Shown piece after piece: positions 26,895-35,131 of a stretch of DNA of 64,000 bases; within the stretch, counting starts at the first letter, position 1; every line of letters starts with the position of its first letter. Under the pieces are notes generated by a model. The model saw nothing but the letters and a program-made list of their open reading frames with translations. It did no database searches and was not told the origin of the DNA. The DNA comes from Paenibacillus gallinarum. Lineage in GTDB: Bacteria > Bacillota > Bacilli > Paenibacillales > Paenibacillaceae. Position numbers and translations under genes: made by a program. Location: positions 163,069 through 227,068 of the forward strand of contig NZ_JACSQL010000010.1 of NCBI RefSeq assembly GCF_014836635.1, read 5' to 3'.

Positions 26895-28387
26895 TGTGCC
26901 CTTCTATAACAGGTTCGGTGGAGGGCGATATTACGCAGACACAGGAGAATACAAACGTTAATCAGCCGCCAGTAGCAGTAGCTATTGACGGTCTGCGTCT
27001 GAAGTTTCCTGGAGAATCTCAAATCTGGTTCAATAAATTATCTTTAACCATAAAGCAAGGGGAGAAAGTGTTACTGCTTGGTGCTAGTGGCAGCGGGAAG
27101 TCAACACTACTTCAAGTACTGAGCGGACTCATTCCTCATTCCGTTGATGTGCCGATGAAGGCCGATCATGTACATATTCCTGCACATCCAGGTATTGTTT
27201 TTCAAGATCCAGATACTCAGTTTTGTATGCCCTATGTAGATGAGGAATTGGCTTTTGTGTTAGAGAATCGTCAGGTTCCCCGAGAAGAAATGCAAGCGAA
27301 GATTAGAGAACTTCTAAGTCTTGTTGGACTTGACTTCCCTGACTTACATACACCAGTGCAAGCTCTCTCCCAAGGTATGAAGCAGCGTCTGGCCATTGCT
27401 TCGGTACTTGGAGTAAAGCCCAGTGTCCTTTTTCTAGATGAACCGACAGCACTGCTAGATAAAGAAGGGACGCTTGAAGTATGGGATACGATTCGAGGCA
27501 TTGCTGGCGAACGTACCGTAATTATAGTCGAACATAAAATTGATTATATCCTTGATTTTGTAGATCGCATTATTGTCTTATCTTCCGAAGGAGAGATCAT
27601 GGCAGACGGTGGGGCCGAAGAGATCTTCAGTCAGCATCAGCAGACGATAACGGATTATGGAATCTGGCATCCGGGGATTTGGAAGAATCGTCCTAGACCT
27701 CTTAGGAAGGAAAAAACCATAGCTATTGAGAAGGGGGCAGAACCGCTTCTTTTGCTTCAGGGCTGCATGATTCATCGTAGCAGCAAGCCTGTTATTCGAG
27801 CAGAGGAGCTGCAGGTGCTCCCTGGTGATTTTATTGGAATTACGGGACCCAATGGCGCAGGGAAGAGTTCATTTTTGCTTGGATTAATGAAGCTGCTCCC
27901 TATCACCGGTACATATCTAATGAACGGTATAGAGCCCAAAAATACGAAACAAGCAGCACAGCATATCGCCTATGTATTTCAGAATCCAGAATTGCAGTTT
28001 ATTACGCATTCCGTATGGAATGAAGTTGAATATTCACTGCTGTTTGAGCCCATATCGAAGGAAGAACGCCGAGTGCGGGTGGAAGAACTACTGCGAAGGT
28101 TCCATCTAAGTGGACTAGAGAACAGGCATCCCTACGAGCTGTCCCTTGGGCAAAAGAGAAGGCTGAGTGTAGCTTCCGCAGTCGTTCGTAATCCCCGTGT
28201 ATTGCTGCTTGATGAGCCTACATTCGGGCAGGATGCAAGGAATACATTTGCGATGCTAGATGAACTTGAACGTCTGCGCAGTGAAGGAACAGCCATTATC
28301 ATGGTGACTCATGATGAAGAAATTGTGGCTCGGTATTGTACTTCTGTATGGCAGGCAGCAGAGGGGAGAATCACCACTTGCCATTAA
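26894..28387 (+). CDS. ykoD: ECF transporter duplicated ATPase YkoD
   Basis: 497-aa fused energizing ATPase. Two ABC domains: first with Walker A GASGSGKST, signature LSQGMKQRLAIAS and Walker B VLFLDEPTALLD; second with Walker A GPNGAGKSS, signature LSLGQKRRLSVAS and Walker B VLLLDEPTFGQD. ATG overlaps the ykoE stop by one base with SD GGAGG ten bases upstream. It couples with the T protein YkoC to power uptake. Confidence 0.93.
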   Translation: MCPSITGSVEGDITQTQENTNVNQPPVAVAIDGLRLKFPGESQIWFNKLSLTIKQGEKVLLLGASGSGKSTLLQVLSGLIPHSVDVPMKADHVHIPAHPGIVFQDPDTQFCMPYVDEELAFVLENRQVPREEMQAKIRELLSLVGLDFPDLHTPVQALSQGMKQRLAIASVLGVKPSVLFLDEPTALLDKEGTLEVWDTIRGIAGERTVIIVEHKIDYILDFVDRIIVLSSEGEIMADGGAEEIFSQHQQTITDYGIWHPGIWKNRPRPLRKEKTIAIEKGAEPLLLLQGCMIHRSSKPVIRAEELQVLPGDFIGITGPNGAGKSSFLLGLMKLLPITGTYLMNGIEPKNTKQAAQHIAYVFQNPELQFITHSVWNEVEYSLLFEPISKEERRVRVEELLRRFHLSGLENRHPYELSLGQKRRLSVASAVVRNPRVLLLDEPTFGQDARNTFAMLDELERLRSEGTAIIMVTHDEEIVARYCTSVWQAAEGRITTCH

Positions 28388-29172
28388 ATATCCCATACCA
28401 TGAAACTTGGTTGCACCGGGTTAATCCCGGGTTTAAGCTGATTACGTTCGCTTTGATGTTTCTTGTGGTCATCCTAATCCATAATCTCAATATGATGATC
28501 TATTTAACAATCGCTATGCTCCTTCTCTTAATTGGTTCCGGTCATCCTCCGCTTCGTTTACTCCTGTATGCATCCCCATTTATTCTGGTGTTTATATCGA
28601 CATCGACGGGGATGATGTTTTTTGGAAAAGGAGAAACGACTTGGTGGAAATACGGCATTATACATATAACAGAAGAGAGTTTTTTACGCGGTATACATCT
28701 AGGCTGCAGGGCGTTATCTATGGCTGCGATCGGCTTGTTATTTGGGCTGACAACGCGGCCTGTGCGCTTGTTCTACTCTCTGATGCAACAGTGGAGACTT
28801 CCGCCTAAATATGCTTATAGTTTCCTCGCTGCGATGAATCTGATTCCGATTCTAGTCTACGAATTTCAGATACTTCGGCATGCCTTAATGATTCGAGGAG
28901 GAGGGAATCGAACACCGAAGTGGAATATATTTGCGCTGATAAAACCATATGCGATTCCGCTGCTGGCACAAAGTATTCGAAGAGCGCAGCGGATTGCCGT
29001 GGCGATGGAAGCGAAGGGGTTTCAAAGTGAGAACAAACGGACTTACTATTATCATATCGGATACTCAAACAGTGACATTTGGTTCATCGTTTATTTTATA
29101 GGTGCAGTCGCATCAGCTTACGGACTTGGCCTCTCTGTTCCTCTTGTAGAGCATGCTGTGGATGTGAGATAA
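28378..29172 (+). CDS. ykoC: ECF transporter transmembrane (T) component YkoC
   Basis: About 264 aa, CbiQ/EcfT family, several membrane helices. The coupling motifs include SIRRAQRIAVAMEAKGF, the conserved EcfT C-terminal helix motif with A-x-E-A/E-R-G. TTG 28378 has SD GGGGAG ten bases upstream and overlaps the end of ykoD by ten bases; in-frame ATGs further upstream (28336, 28348) lack an SD. Confidence 0.9.
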   Translation: MPLNIPYHETWLHRVNPGFKLITFALMFLVVILIHNLNMMIYLTIAMLLLLIGSGHPPLRLLLYASPFILVFISTSTGMMFFGKGETTWWKYGIIHITEESFLRGIHLGCRALSMAAIGLLFGLTTRPVRLFYSLMQQWRLPPKYAYSFLAAMNLIPILVYEFQILRHALMIRGGGNRTPKWNIFALIKPYAIPLLAQSIRRAQRIAVAMEAKGFQSENKRTYYYHIGYSNSDIWFIVYFIGAVASAYGLGLSVPLVEHAVDVR

Positions 29173-29347
29173 CGGTAGTGAGATTGAGACAAACAAGAAT
29201 AAAAGTGAGAATTTTATACGAAGTTAGCGAAAAGAAGTCATGATATTGGTAACGCTTCCTATCTTGCGATTGCTACAATAATCGTATACAAATCGGAACC
29301 TTTTTTTACGGGGAAAGGTTTCAATAATGGAAGGTGGAGCATCTTAT

Positions 29348-30853
29348 ATGTCATGTAAAATTGCTTTTATTGGCGCTGGAAGTATTGGATTCACACGTGG
29401 ATTACTGCGTGACTTATTAACTGTACCGGAATTCAGCAACCTCGATATTTCTTTTCATGATATTAATAAACATAATCTGGATATGGTAACAGAGTTGTGT
29501 CAGCGAGACATTACAGAGAATGGACTTAGCATACAGATTCATTCGACAACCGATCGACGCGAAGCTTTAAAAGATGCAAAATATGTCATTTGTACGATTC
29601 GTGTCGGCGGTCTGGAGGCTTTTGCAAGCGATGTCGATATTCCTCTAAAATATGGTGTCGATCAGTGTGTAGGGGATACACTTTGTGCGGGCGGAATTAT
29701 GTATGGTCAGCGCGGCATTGCTGAAATGATGGAGATCTGTAAAGACATCCGTGACATGTGTGAAGAAGATGTATTGCTGCTGAACTACTCCAACCCAATG
29801 GCGATGCTTACTTGGGCGTGTAATCAGTATGGCGGTGTTCGCACCATTGGTTTGTGCCACGGTGTACAGCATGGACATCATCAAATTGCCGAAGTGTATG
29901 GACTTGATATGAAAGAAGTGGACATCGTATGTGCGGGGATCAATCATCAGACTTGGTATATTAAAGCAAGTCATGAAGGTAAAGATCTGACTGCGGGTCT
30001 GCTTGAAGCCTTCCTGAAACATCCAGAGTACAGCCGTACCGAAAAAGTAAGGATTGATATGCTTCGTAGATTCGGATACTACAGTACAGAATCCAATGGA
30101 CATCTGAGTGAATATGTTCCATGGTACAGGAAACGTCCTGAAGAGATTAAGGAGTGGATTGACCTCGGCAGCTGGATTAACGGCGAAACAGGCGGATATC
30201 TGCGTGTGTGCACGGAAGGTCGTAACTGGTTTGAGACGGATTTTCCTAACTGGATGAAGGATGAACCTAATCGTTTTACAGCAGATCAGCGCGGTCAGGA
30301 ACATGGCTCTTATATTATCGAGAGCCTCGAGACTGGAAGAGTCTACCGTGGACATTTTAACGTAGTAAATAACGGAGTTATTTCTAATCTGCCGGATGAT
30401 GCCGTGATTGAAGCTCCGGGGTACGTAGATCGTAACGGCATCTCAATGCCGCATGTGGGTGCACTCCCCCTTGGACCGGCTGCTGTATGTAATGTGAGTA
30501 TTTCAGTACAGCGTCTTGCCGTAGAGGCGGCAATTCAGGGAGACGATCAACTGCTTCGTCAGGCTTTTATGATGGACCCGCTTGTAGGAGCAGTATGTAA
30601 TCCAAATGAGATTTGGCAGATGGTGGATGAGATGCTCGTTGCACTGGAAGAGTGGCTTCCCCAGTACGGTCATGCCGTGGCCGAGGCAAAACAAAGAATG
30701 GCCTCAGACAGCTGGATCCCCGTTAAAGATTATGAAGGTGCGGCACGGATAAAAGTGAAGACGGTTGAGGAGATGCAGCAGGACCGCGAAGCGGCATCTA
30801 GAAATGCAGGAGAGTCAGATAAAGGGAAGGACCGGGAAAAAGTAGAAAAATAA
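29348..30853 (+). CDS. GH4 family glycosidase (alpha-galactosidase or alpha-galacturonidase type)
   Basis: 501-aa NAD- and metal-dependent glycosidase. The Rossmann motif FIGAGSIGFT is at the N-terminus; CHGVQHGH supplies the metal-binding Cys/His; GINHQTWYI is the GH4 substrate block. GH4 enzymes use an NAD-dependent oxidation-elimination mechanism. The CHG triad points toward uronide substrates rather than CHS-type alpha-galactosidases, but this rule is approximate, so MelA and LplD types both remain open. SD AAGGTGGAG precedes ATG 29348; in-frame ATG 29327 has none. The C-terminus has a charged 25-residue tail. Confidence 0.87.
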   Translation: MSCKIAFIGAGSIGFTRGLLRDLLTVPEFSNLDISFHDINKHNLDMVTELCQRDITENGLSIQIHSTTDRREALKDAKYVICTIRVGGLEAFASDVDIPLKYGVDQCVGDTLCAGGIMYGQRGIAEMMEICKDIRDMCEEDVLLLNYSNPMAMLTWACNQYGGVRTIGLCHGVQHGHHQIAEVYGLDMKEVDIVCAGINHQTWYIKASHEGKDLTAGLLEAFLKHPEYSRTEKVRIDMLRRFGYYSTESNGHLSEYVPWYRKRPEEIKEWIDLGSWINGETGGYLRVCTEGRNWFETDFPNWMKDEPNRFTADQRGQEHGSYIIESLETGRVYRGHFNVVNNGVISNLPDDAVIEAPGYVDRNGISMPHVGALPLGPAAVCNVSISVQRLAVEAAIQGDDQLLRQAFMMDPLVGAVCNPNEIWQMVDEMLVALEEWLPQYGHAVAEAKQRMASDSWIPVKDYEGAARIKVKTVEEMQQDREAASRNAGESDKGKDREKVEK

Positions 30854-30877
30854 AAAAAGCAAAGTATGCTTCTCATA

Positions 30878-30911
30878 GGCATCTGTCATTAACATGGCAG
30901 GTGCTTTTTAT
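30878..30911 (+). terminator. Rho-independent terminator after GH4 gene
   Basis: GGCATCTGTCAT pairs with ATGGCAGGTGC (wobble pairs) around TAAC, followed by TTTTTATTTAT. Confidence 0.82.
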
Positions 30912-31064
30912 TTATGAAAAACATTCTCTACAGAAATGAGCTTCTTTGTTCGATAAAAAAGGAAGAGGGTGAAATTGATTTATTCAAAGGAAATAGAGGA
31001 AAATATATACAAATGGTTGGTGTGCTGTTAAATTAATAAAAAAGAAGTTATAGGAGGAAATAAG

Positions 31065-31169
31065 ATGAGTAGACGTATAGATATGGTTATTATGTTTGGT
31101 TACTTGTGTATCCTCCTGTTCGGTGTAGTAGTAAAAGAACTTCCAGCTCATTTTGGAATGAAAGGCTGA
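31065..31169 (+). CDS. Small membrane peptide, 34 aa
   Basis: Not recognised. A near-perfect SD (AGGAGG, five-base spacing) precedes ATG. The product begins MSRRIDMVIM, has one membrane helix (about residues 7-24: FGYLCILLFGVVV) and a short tail ending FGMKG. It has its own terminator 60 bases downstream and lies between two terminators, so it is probably transcribed alone. Confidence 0.5.
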   Translation: MSRRIDMVIMFGYLCILLFGVVVKELPAHFGMKG

Positions 31170-31228
31170 CACAGCATCAAAGGGGAAACGAAGTAATAAT
31201 CATAAGAATGATACATAGGATGACAAAA

Positions 31229-31266
31229 GGGACTGTATTCCTATCCACGGGAACAGTCTTTTTTTG
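31229..31266 (+). terminator. Terminator after 34-aa membrane peptide gene
   Basis: GGGACTGTATTCC pairs with GGGAACAGTC, followed by seven T. Nothing else is recognised up to the XRE gene except AT-rich sequence. Confidence 0.8.
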
Positions 31267-31445
31267 TAAACTAAGGAATGAATTGACCACTAGATAATTC
31301 AACATTATAATATTAACATAGCTGTTAAGTTTACGAATAGATTCATTTTTAAGGCATAATTTAGGTATAGATTGCATTACATAAGGAAATAAGAACAACA
31401 TGAACATTCAATATTATGCGAAAGAGTGAAGGAAGGGTAAATAGA

Positions 31446-31874
31446 ATGATTAAGACTGAAACCGCTTACCGCAGAGCGAAAGAAAAACTGAAAGACCACA
31501 AAGCCTATATCGCGAATGAGAAACTTCGTTTAGAAAGTATGGGGCTTAGTAAAGACCAAATTTCCCATGCTGTTCAGCCGCTGCTTGCTTTTAAAGGGGA
31601 GCTTGAACAAGATATTCAACATTATGAGATGATTAAACAAGGTATCTTCCTTCCCATTGAGACGATTATGGAAGTCGGTAAAAATTTAATTGCTCATCGG
31701 ATCTATATGAATTTATCTCAAGCCGAGCTTGCGAAAAGACTTGAGGTATCTGAAGCTCAAGTATCAAGAGATGAACGAAATGAATATGAAGGGGCAACGA
31801 CAGAGAAGATACAAAGTGTGATGAATGCGCTTGGTTTAAAAACAACCATTCATATCGAAACGGCTGCAGTGTAA
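31446..31874 (+). CDS. XRE-type helix-turn-helix protein, HigA-like
   Basis: 142 aa. A helical N-terminal half (TAYRRAKEKLKDHKAYIANEKLRLESMG) is followed by a Cro/CI-type HTH: MNLSQAELAKRLEVSEAQVSRDERNEYEG. This layout resembles antitoxins of the HigA class, but there is no toxin gene beside it, only a small membrane peptide upstream behind a terminator. SD GAAGGAAGG fits ATG 31446; an in-frame ATG at 31416 lacks an SD. Confidence 0.78.
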   Translation: MIKTETAYRRAKEKLKDHKAYIANEKLRLESMGLSKDQISHAVQPLLAFKGELEQDIQHYEMIKQGIFLPIETIMEVGKNLIAHRIYMNLSQAELAKRLEVSEAQVSRDERNEYEGATTEKIQSVMNALGLKTTIHIETAAV

Positions 31875-31925
31875 CTAAGGGAATAGGGGACTGAGTACGG
31901 ACTGCCCCTTATATAGAATGCATGC

Positions 31926-31976
31926 ATAAACAGGGTGTAGGAACATTAGTCGTTCCCGCACCCTGTTTATCGTTAT
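31926..31976. terminator. Bidirectional terminator between XRE and FNT genes
   Basis: Long stem ATAAACAGGGTGTAGGAAC / GTTCCCGCACCCTGTTTAT, extended by GCAT / ATGC. It lies between convergent genes. Confidence 0.82.
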
Positions 31977-31983
31977 GCGTATG

Positions 31984-32781
31984 TTAGTGTTTTGTTTCTT
32001 CCTCCTCATCCTCAAACGGCTTATTGATATAGTAATAAAAATACCCCATCATAAATACGCCGCCGACCATATTACCAATGGTAACTGGAATTAAGTTGTG
32101 GAGTATGGCACCAATCGTAATCGTTTCCGAATGATCCAGCACAAGTGCGATCGCAAAGGTACACATGTTAGCAATACTATGTTCATAACCTGATATAAAA
32201 AAGCAGAAGACAAAGAGGACCATTGCAAACAGTTTTGCGCCATTTTCCTTCATGAACATCGGTACAAAAAAAGCGAGACATACGAGCCAGTTACATAGAA
32301 TAGCCCGGAAAAACAACTCCACTACGGTAGCATCCAGCTTATGCTCTACTACATTAAGCAGGAACGAGTTAACACTAGGAGAGGCGTAGAGATTCGTTAC
32401 ATCAATGAGAAACGCGAATACCAGTGCACCAAGCAGGTTACCGGCATATGTGAGTCCCCATAGCTTGTAGACGGTTTTCCATTCCATTTTTTTCTTAAGG
32501 GCTGCATAAGTAAAGTAAAAAGTGTTTCCAGTAAACAGATCTGCTCCCCCATAGGCAATCAGGATGATCGCTGCTCCAAATGTAAGTGCGGCCATGGGAT
32601 AAGCTGCCGGTGAATCCGCTATGTAAAAATAGTTGCCTGTCTTAAAAGCAACAATAACCCCAAATCCGATGAACATACTGGCAAGCATCGCTCGCAGAAT
32701 GTACATTTTCCAATCTTTTTGGTAGACTCTTTGCTTTCTTAGCGCATATTTCTCAACTTGTCGTAAACCTTCTGCTTCCAA
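31984..32781 (-). CDS. Formate/nitrite transporter family channel
   Basis: 265-aa pentamer-forming channel of the FNT family (FocA/NirC/YrhG). About six helices; the conserved GGADLFTGNTFYF and the GYEHSIANMCTFA segment with the central pore His are clear. It would move formate, nitrite or hydrosulfide. Start is TTG with SD GGAGGG six bases upstream. The FNR-type promoter upstream supports anaerobic use, which favours formate or nitrite. No formate lyase or nitrite reductase gene lies in the window. Confidence 0.92.
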   Translation of the reverse strand: MEAEGLRQVEKYALRKQRVYQKDWKMYILRAMLASMFIGFGVIVAFKTGNYFYIADSPAAYPMAALTFGAAIILIAYGGADLFTGNTFYFTYAALKKKMEWKTVYKLWGLTYAGNLLGALVFAFLIDVTNLYASPSVNSFLLNVVEHKLDATVVELFFRAILCNWLVCLAFFVPMFMKENGAKLFAMVLFVFCFFISGYEHSIANMCTFAIALVLDHSETITIGAILHNLIPVTIGNMVGGVFMMGYFYYYINKPFEDEEEETKH

Positions 32782-32900
32782 ATGGATCCCTCCGTATTCT
32801 GCGAAACAAATAGTAAATCGATAATGATTTTCAGAGTCCTTACAAGATTATGTCCAGGTTCAAGTCATTGTATGTATTTGAAATCAAAATACTAAGGTTT

Positions 32901-32943
32901 AAAATAAGCGATCGGGAAATGCAATCCTATGAATTATTTCACA
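32901..32943 (-). promoter_or_regulatory. FNR-type promoter of the FNT gene
   Basis: On the minus strand TGTGA-N6-TCATA (32943-32928) matches the FNR/CRP box TGTGA-N6-TCACA with one change. A TATTTT -10 lies at 32906-32901. With a start near 32894 the box centre is at about -41.5, the classical class II position, and there is no good -35. Inference from spacing and consensus. Confidence 0.5.
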
Positions 32944-32969
32944 TTTGAGTAAAAAGGATGTAAATAATA

Positions 32970-33000
32970 AAAGGGCGCGAGTGAGTAATCGTGCCCTTCT
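32970..33000 (-). terminator. Orphan leftward terminator upstream of the FNT promoter
   Basis: AAGGGCGCGA / TCGTGCCCTT hairpin with TTTTATTATTTA on the minus-strand side. No leftward gene lies to its right before the phosphoesterase gene, so it may end a short RNA. The stretch 33001-33268 otherwise holds no convincing gene. Confidence 0.55.
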
Positions 33001-33268
33001 TCCTATATATACCACCATAATAACATATGACACACTATATTGCGTATTTATGCAAAGTTCTTCCAATAGATTACGTGAGAATTTATCATGTCATAAAATT
33101 TCCATGTGAAAACTTTAATTTATTATTTTTAACACAATTTGATTTAAATGTAAATACAGATTTGCTAAAGATACGCATTTACAAAAAACGCGACTGGATA
33201 AAGATCTCAGATAACATTCTCCCTCTATACTTCATTACAGATCAACTCAAAGGAGAGTGTACAAGACC

Positions 33269-34204
33269 ATGAGGATAGCAATGATAGGTGACTTACATTA
33301 TCATGAGGCAGATCAAATGCTAGGTAACTGGAGAGAAGCAAGAGATGCATTTTATAAAAATATGCTGCATCATTTTTTAAGTTCTGAAGCCGACTTGTAT
33401 ATATCACTGGGGGATCTGACCAATCTCGGAACAAAGCGCGAATTGCAAGAAGTTTACGAGATCATACATTCCTATGAACGCAGGTTTCATCATGTTTTGG
33501 GTAATCATGATACGTATACTCAGCCTAAAAAAGAGATTCAAAAACAAACAGGACAAGCCTGTTATTACTCCATAACTATGGAAGATTTCATTCTTGTTTT
33601 TCTAGATACCACAAGAGAGATGGATTTAGAAAACTGGGGAGGTTGGCTTGACGAAGAGCAGTTGAACTGGTTCGAAGAAGTAGTCCAAATGTCAGGATCA
33701 AAGCCGATGCTAGTTTTTGCACATCACCCGATCCATTTAACAACGACAGGATCGGATCGTGAAAAAGGATCGATCGACCCTTCCATTGATATGTGGCAAA
33801 TTCTCCGCCAGAAAAAAGGAACAGGTATTTATTTTAACGGACATACGCATGTGGATTCAATTACGGAACAGCATGGATGGACTTTCATTCAGCTGTCTGC
33901 TTGTCTGGATCAGCATGCCTATCGTTTAGCCGAAATTACGGGGGAAGAAGTTAGAGTTCAGGCTGTAGATATTATAGATTCCACGCTCACTGACCAGTTA
34001 CCTGAAATTTTTACTTATATGAATCATTTTAGGGCCACTCCGCATGCTCGCGGAAAACAGCAAGAGCGAGAGTGCTGTGTGCAGCTGCTGGGTGAGCGGT
34101 TGAATGAAGCAGATTTATTCGAAGCATTAGAAGCGGAGCTGAATGAAGAGGGCCTGCAAATCAGTGCAGACACCAGACACGGAGGAGATAAAGCGCATGT
34201 CTAA
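33269..34204 (+). CDS. Calcineurin-like metallophosphoesterase (CpdA/GpdQ-like)
   Basis: 311-aa soluble phosphoesterase. The five metal-binding motifs are present: GDLH, LGDLTN, GNHD, AHHP and GHTH. Families with this layout include cAMP phosphodiesterase CpdA and the glycerophosphodiesterase GpdQ. Because the gene overlaps glpP and precedes a Ugp-like importer, cleavage of glycerophosphodiesters to glycerol-3-phosphate is an attractive inference. SD AAAGGAG is 13 bases from ATG 33269; a GTG at 33257 is too close to that SD. Confidence 0.85.
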   Translation: MRIAMIGDLHYHEADQMLGNWREARDAFYKNMLHHFLSSEADLYISLGDLTNLGTKRELQEVYEIIHSYERRFHHVLGNHDTYTQPKKEIQKQTGQACYYSITMEDFILVFLDTTREMDLENWGGWLDEEQLNWFEEVVQMSGSKPMLVFAHHPIHLTTTGSDREKGSIDPSIDMWQILRQKKGTGIYFNGHTHVDSITEQHGWTFIQLSACLDQHAYRLAEITGEEVRVQAVDIIDSTLTDQLPEIFTYMNHFRATPHARGKQQERECCVQLLGERLNEADLFEALEAELNEEGLQISADTRHGGDKAHV

Positions 34205-34853
34205 CAGTCTATCTCAGCTAGCTATAGGAGCGGAAAACACTAAACTTTCTACTAGAAAAACAAAACAGCAGTATGCTGTGGATGATCTGCTAAAACGTCT
34301 ATCCGAGTATCGTAATGTAGCGTCCATTCGGGATGTACGTTATCTTGAAACCGCTCTTTCTTATCGAGATCAGCTCAGTGCGGTGTTCCTTCTTACCGGA
34401 AGCATTGGTGTGATTAAAAGTTATGTGGAATTATTTCAAAAACATCATATTCCGGTATTCGTGCATGTAGAGAAGATCGGGGGGCTTTCTTATGACCAGC
34501 AAGGGCTTGAATATCTAGCGAATGCGATTCGGCCTGACGGGATTATTACAACGAAGATTCAAGTCGTCAAGAAAGCGCAGAAATTAGGACTTACTACCAT
34601 CCAGCGATTCTTTCTTGTTGATTCGGAAGGACTTGCCAATATTGCACAAAGTCTTGCTCAGGTAGAACCGGATGTTATTGAAATCATGCCGGCACGTATT
34701 CCCGAGGTGCTTCATAAGGTGAGAGAAATGACAGACATTCCCGTCATCTCCGGAGGACTTCTGCGAAAACGAGAGCATGCGGAAGCATGTTTATTAGAGG
34801 GCGCAACGGCCATTTCTTCATCTAGTCAGCAGATGTGGGAAAAATCATTCTAA
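34197..34853 (+). CDS. glpP: GlpP-like glycerol-3-phosphate-responsive antiterminator
   Basis: 218-aa TIM-barrel-like RNA regulator. Blocks such as SIRDVRYLETAL, VFLLTGSIGVIKSYVE, PVFVHVEKIGGLS, GIITTKIQVVKKAQ and IEIMPARIPEVLHKVRE match GlpP. With glycerol-3-phosphate bound, GlpP proteins stop termination in leaders of glpFK and glpD in Bacillus. Here its likely target is the long leader hairpin directly downstream. SD GGAGGAG fits ATG 34197, overlapping the phosphoesterase gene by eight bases. Confidence 0.92.
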   Translation: MSNSLSQLAIGAENTKLSTRKTKQQYAVDDLLKRLSEYRNVASIRDVRYLETALSYRDQLSAVFLLTGSIGVIKSYVELFQKHHIPVFVHVEKIGGLSYDQQGLEYLANAIRPDGIITTKIQVVKKAQKLGLTTIQRFFLVDSEGLANIAQSLAQVEPDVIEIMPARIPEVLHKVREMTDIPVISGGLLRKREHAEACLLEGATAISSSSQQMWEKSF

Positions 34854-35004
34854 AAGCGATTTTTTCAAATTCGTAACCTATAAAAAGTTTATCCTTACTT
34901 AACAAGAATCTTCAATTCGGTTAACAGTAACGTCTTATGATGAGAAGAGATAAGAGAACTAACGTATTTCCTGACAAGTAAATAAGTACCCGGGTTGGAG
35001 TGAT

Positions 35005-35073
35005 GGAGAAACCTAATCGGATCAAGAAGCAGCCTGTAACTGGCTGTTCTTGGTCTGATCGAGGTTTCTTTTT
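35005..35073 (+). promoter_or_regulatory. Probable GlpP-controlled leader terminator of the Ugp-like operon
   Basis: A very long hairpin: left arm 35007-35034, right arm 35042-35069, about 27 pairs with two small interruptions, 7-base loop, then TTTTTG. It lies just after glpP and about 60 bases before the next SD. Position in the 5' leader, extreme stability and the adjacent glpP gene argue for antitermination control. No promoter is certain; TATGAT at 34936 is a candidate -10. Confidence 0.65.
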
Positions 35074-35131
35074 GTTATATCAGGTAGCTGGGGCTAGGTT
35101 CATGATGTTCATTCTAAGGAGGATACAAAGG

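Noticed and set aside
29645..30355. 236-aa minus-strand ORF inside the GH4 gene
   Set aside because: It is antisense to a well-conserved enzyme and has no SD or recognisable motif.
33027..33272. 81-aa plus-strand ORF before the phosphoesterase
   Set aside because: It has no SD, an AT-rich composition with no domain, and overlaps the SD and start of the phosphoesterase gene.
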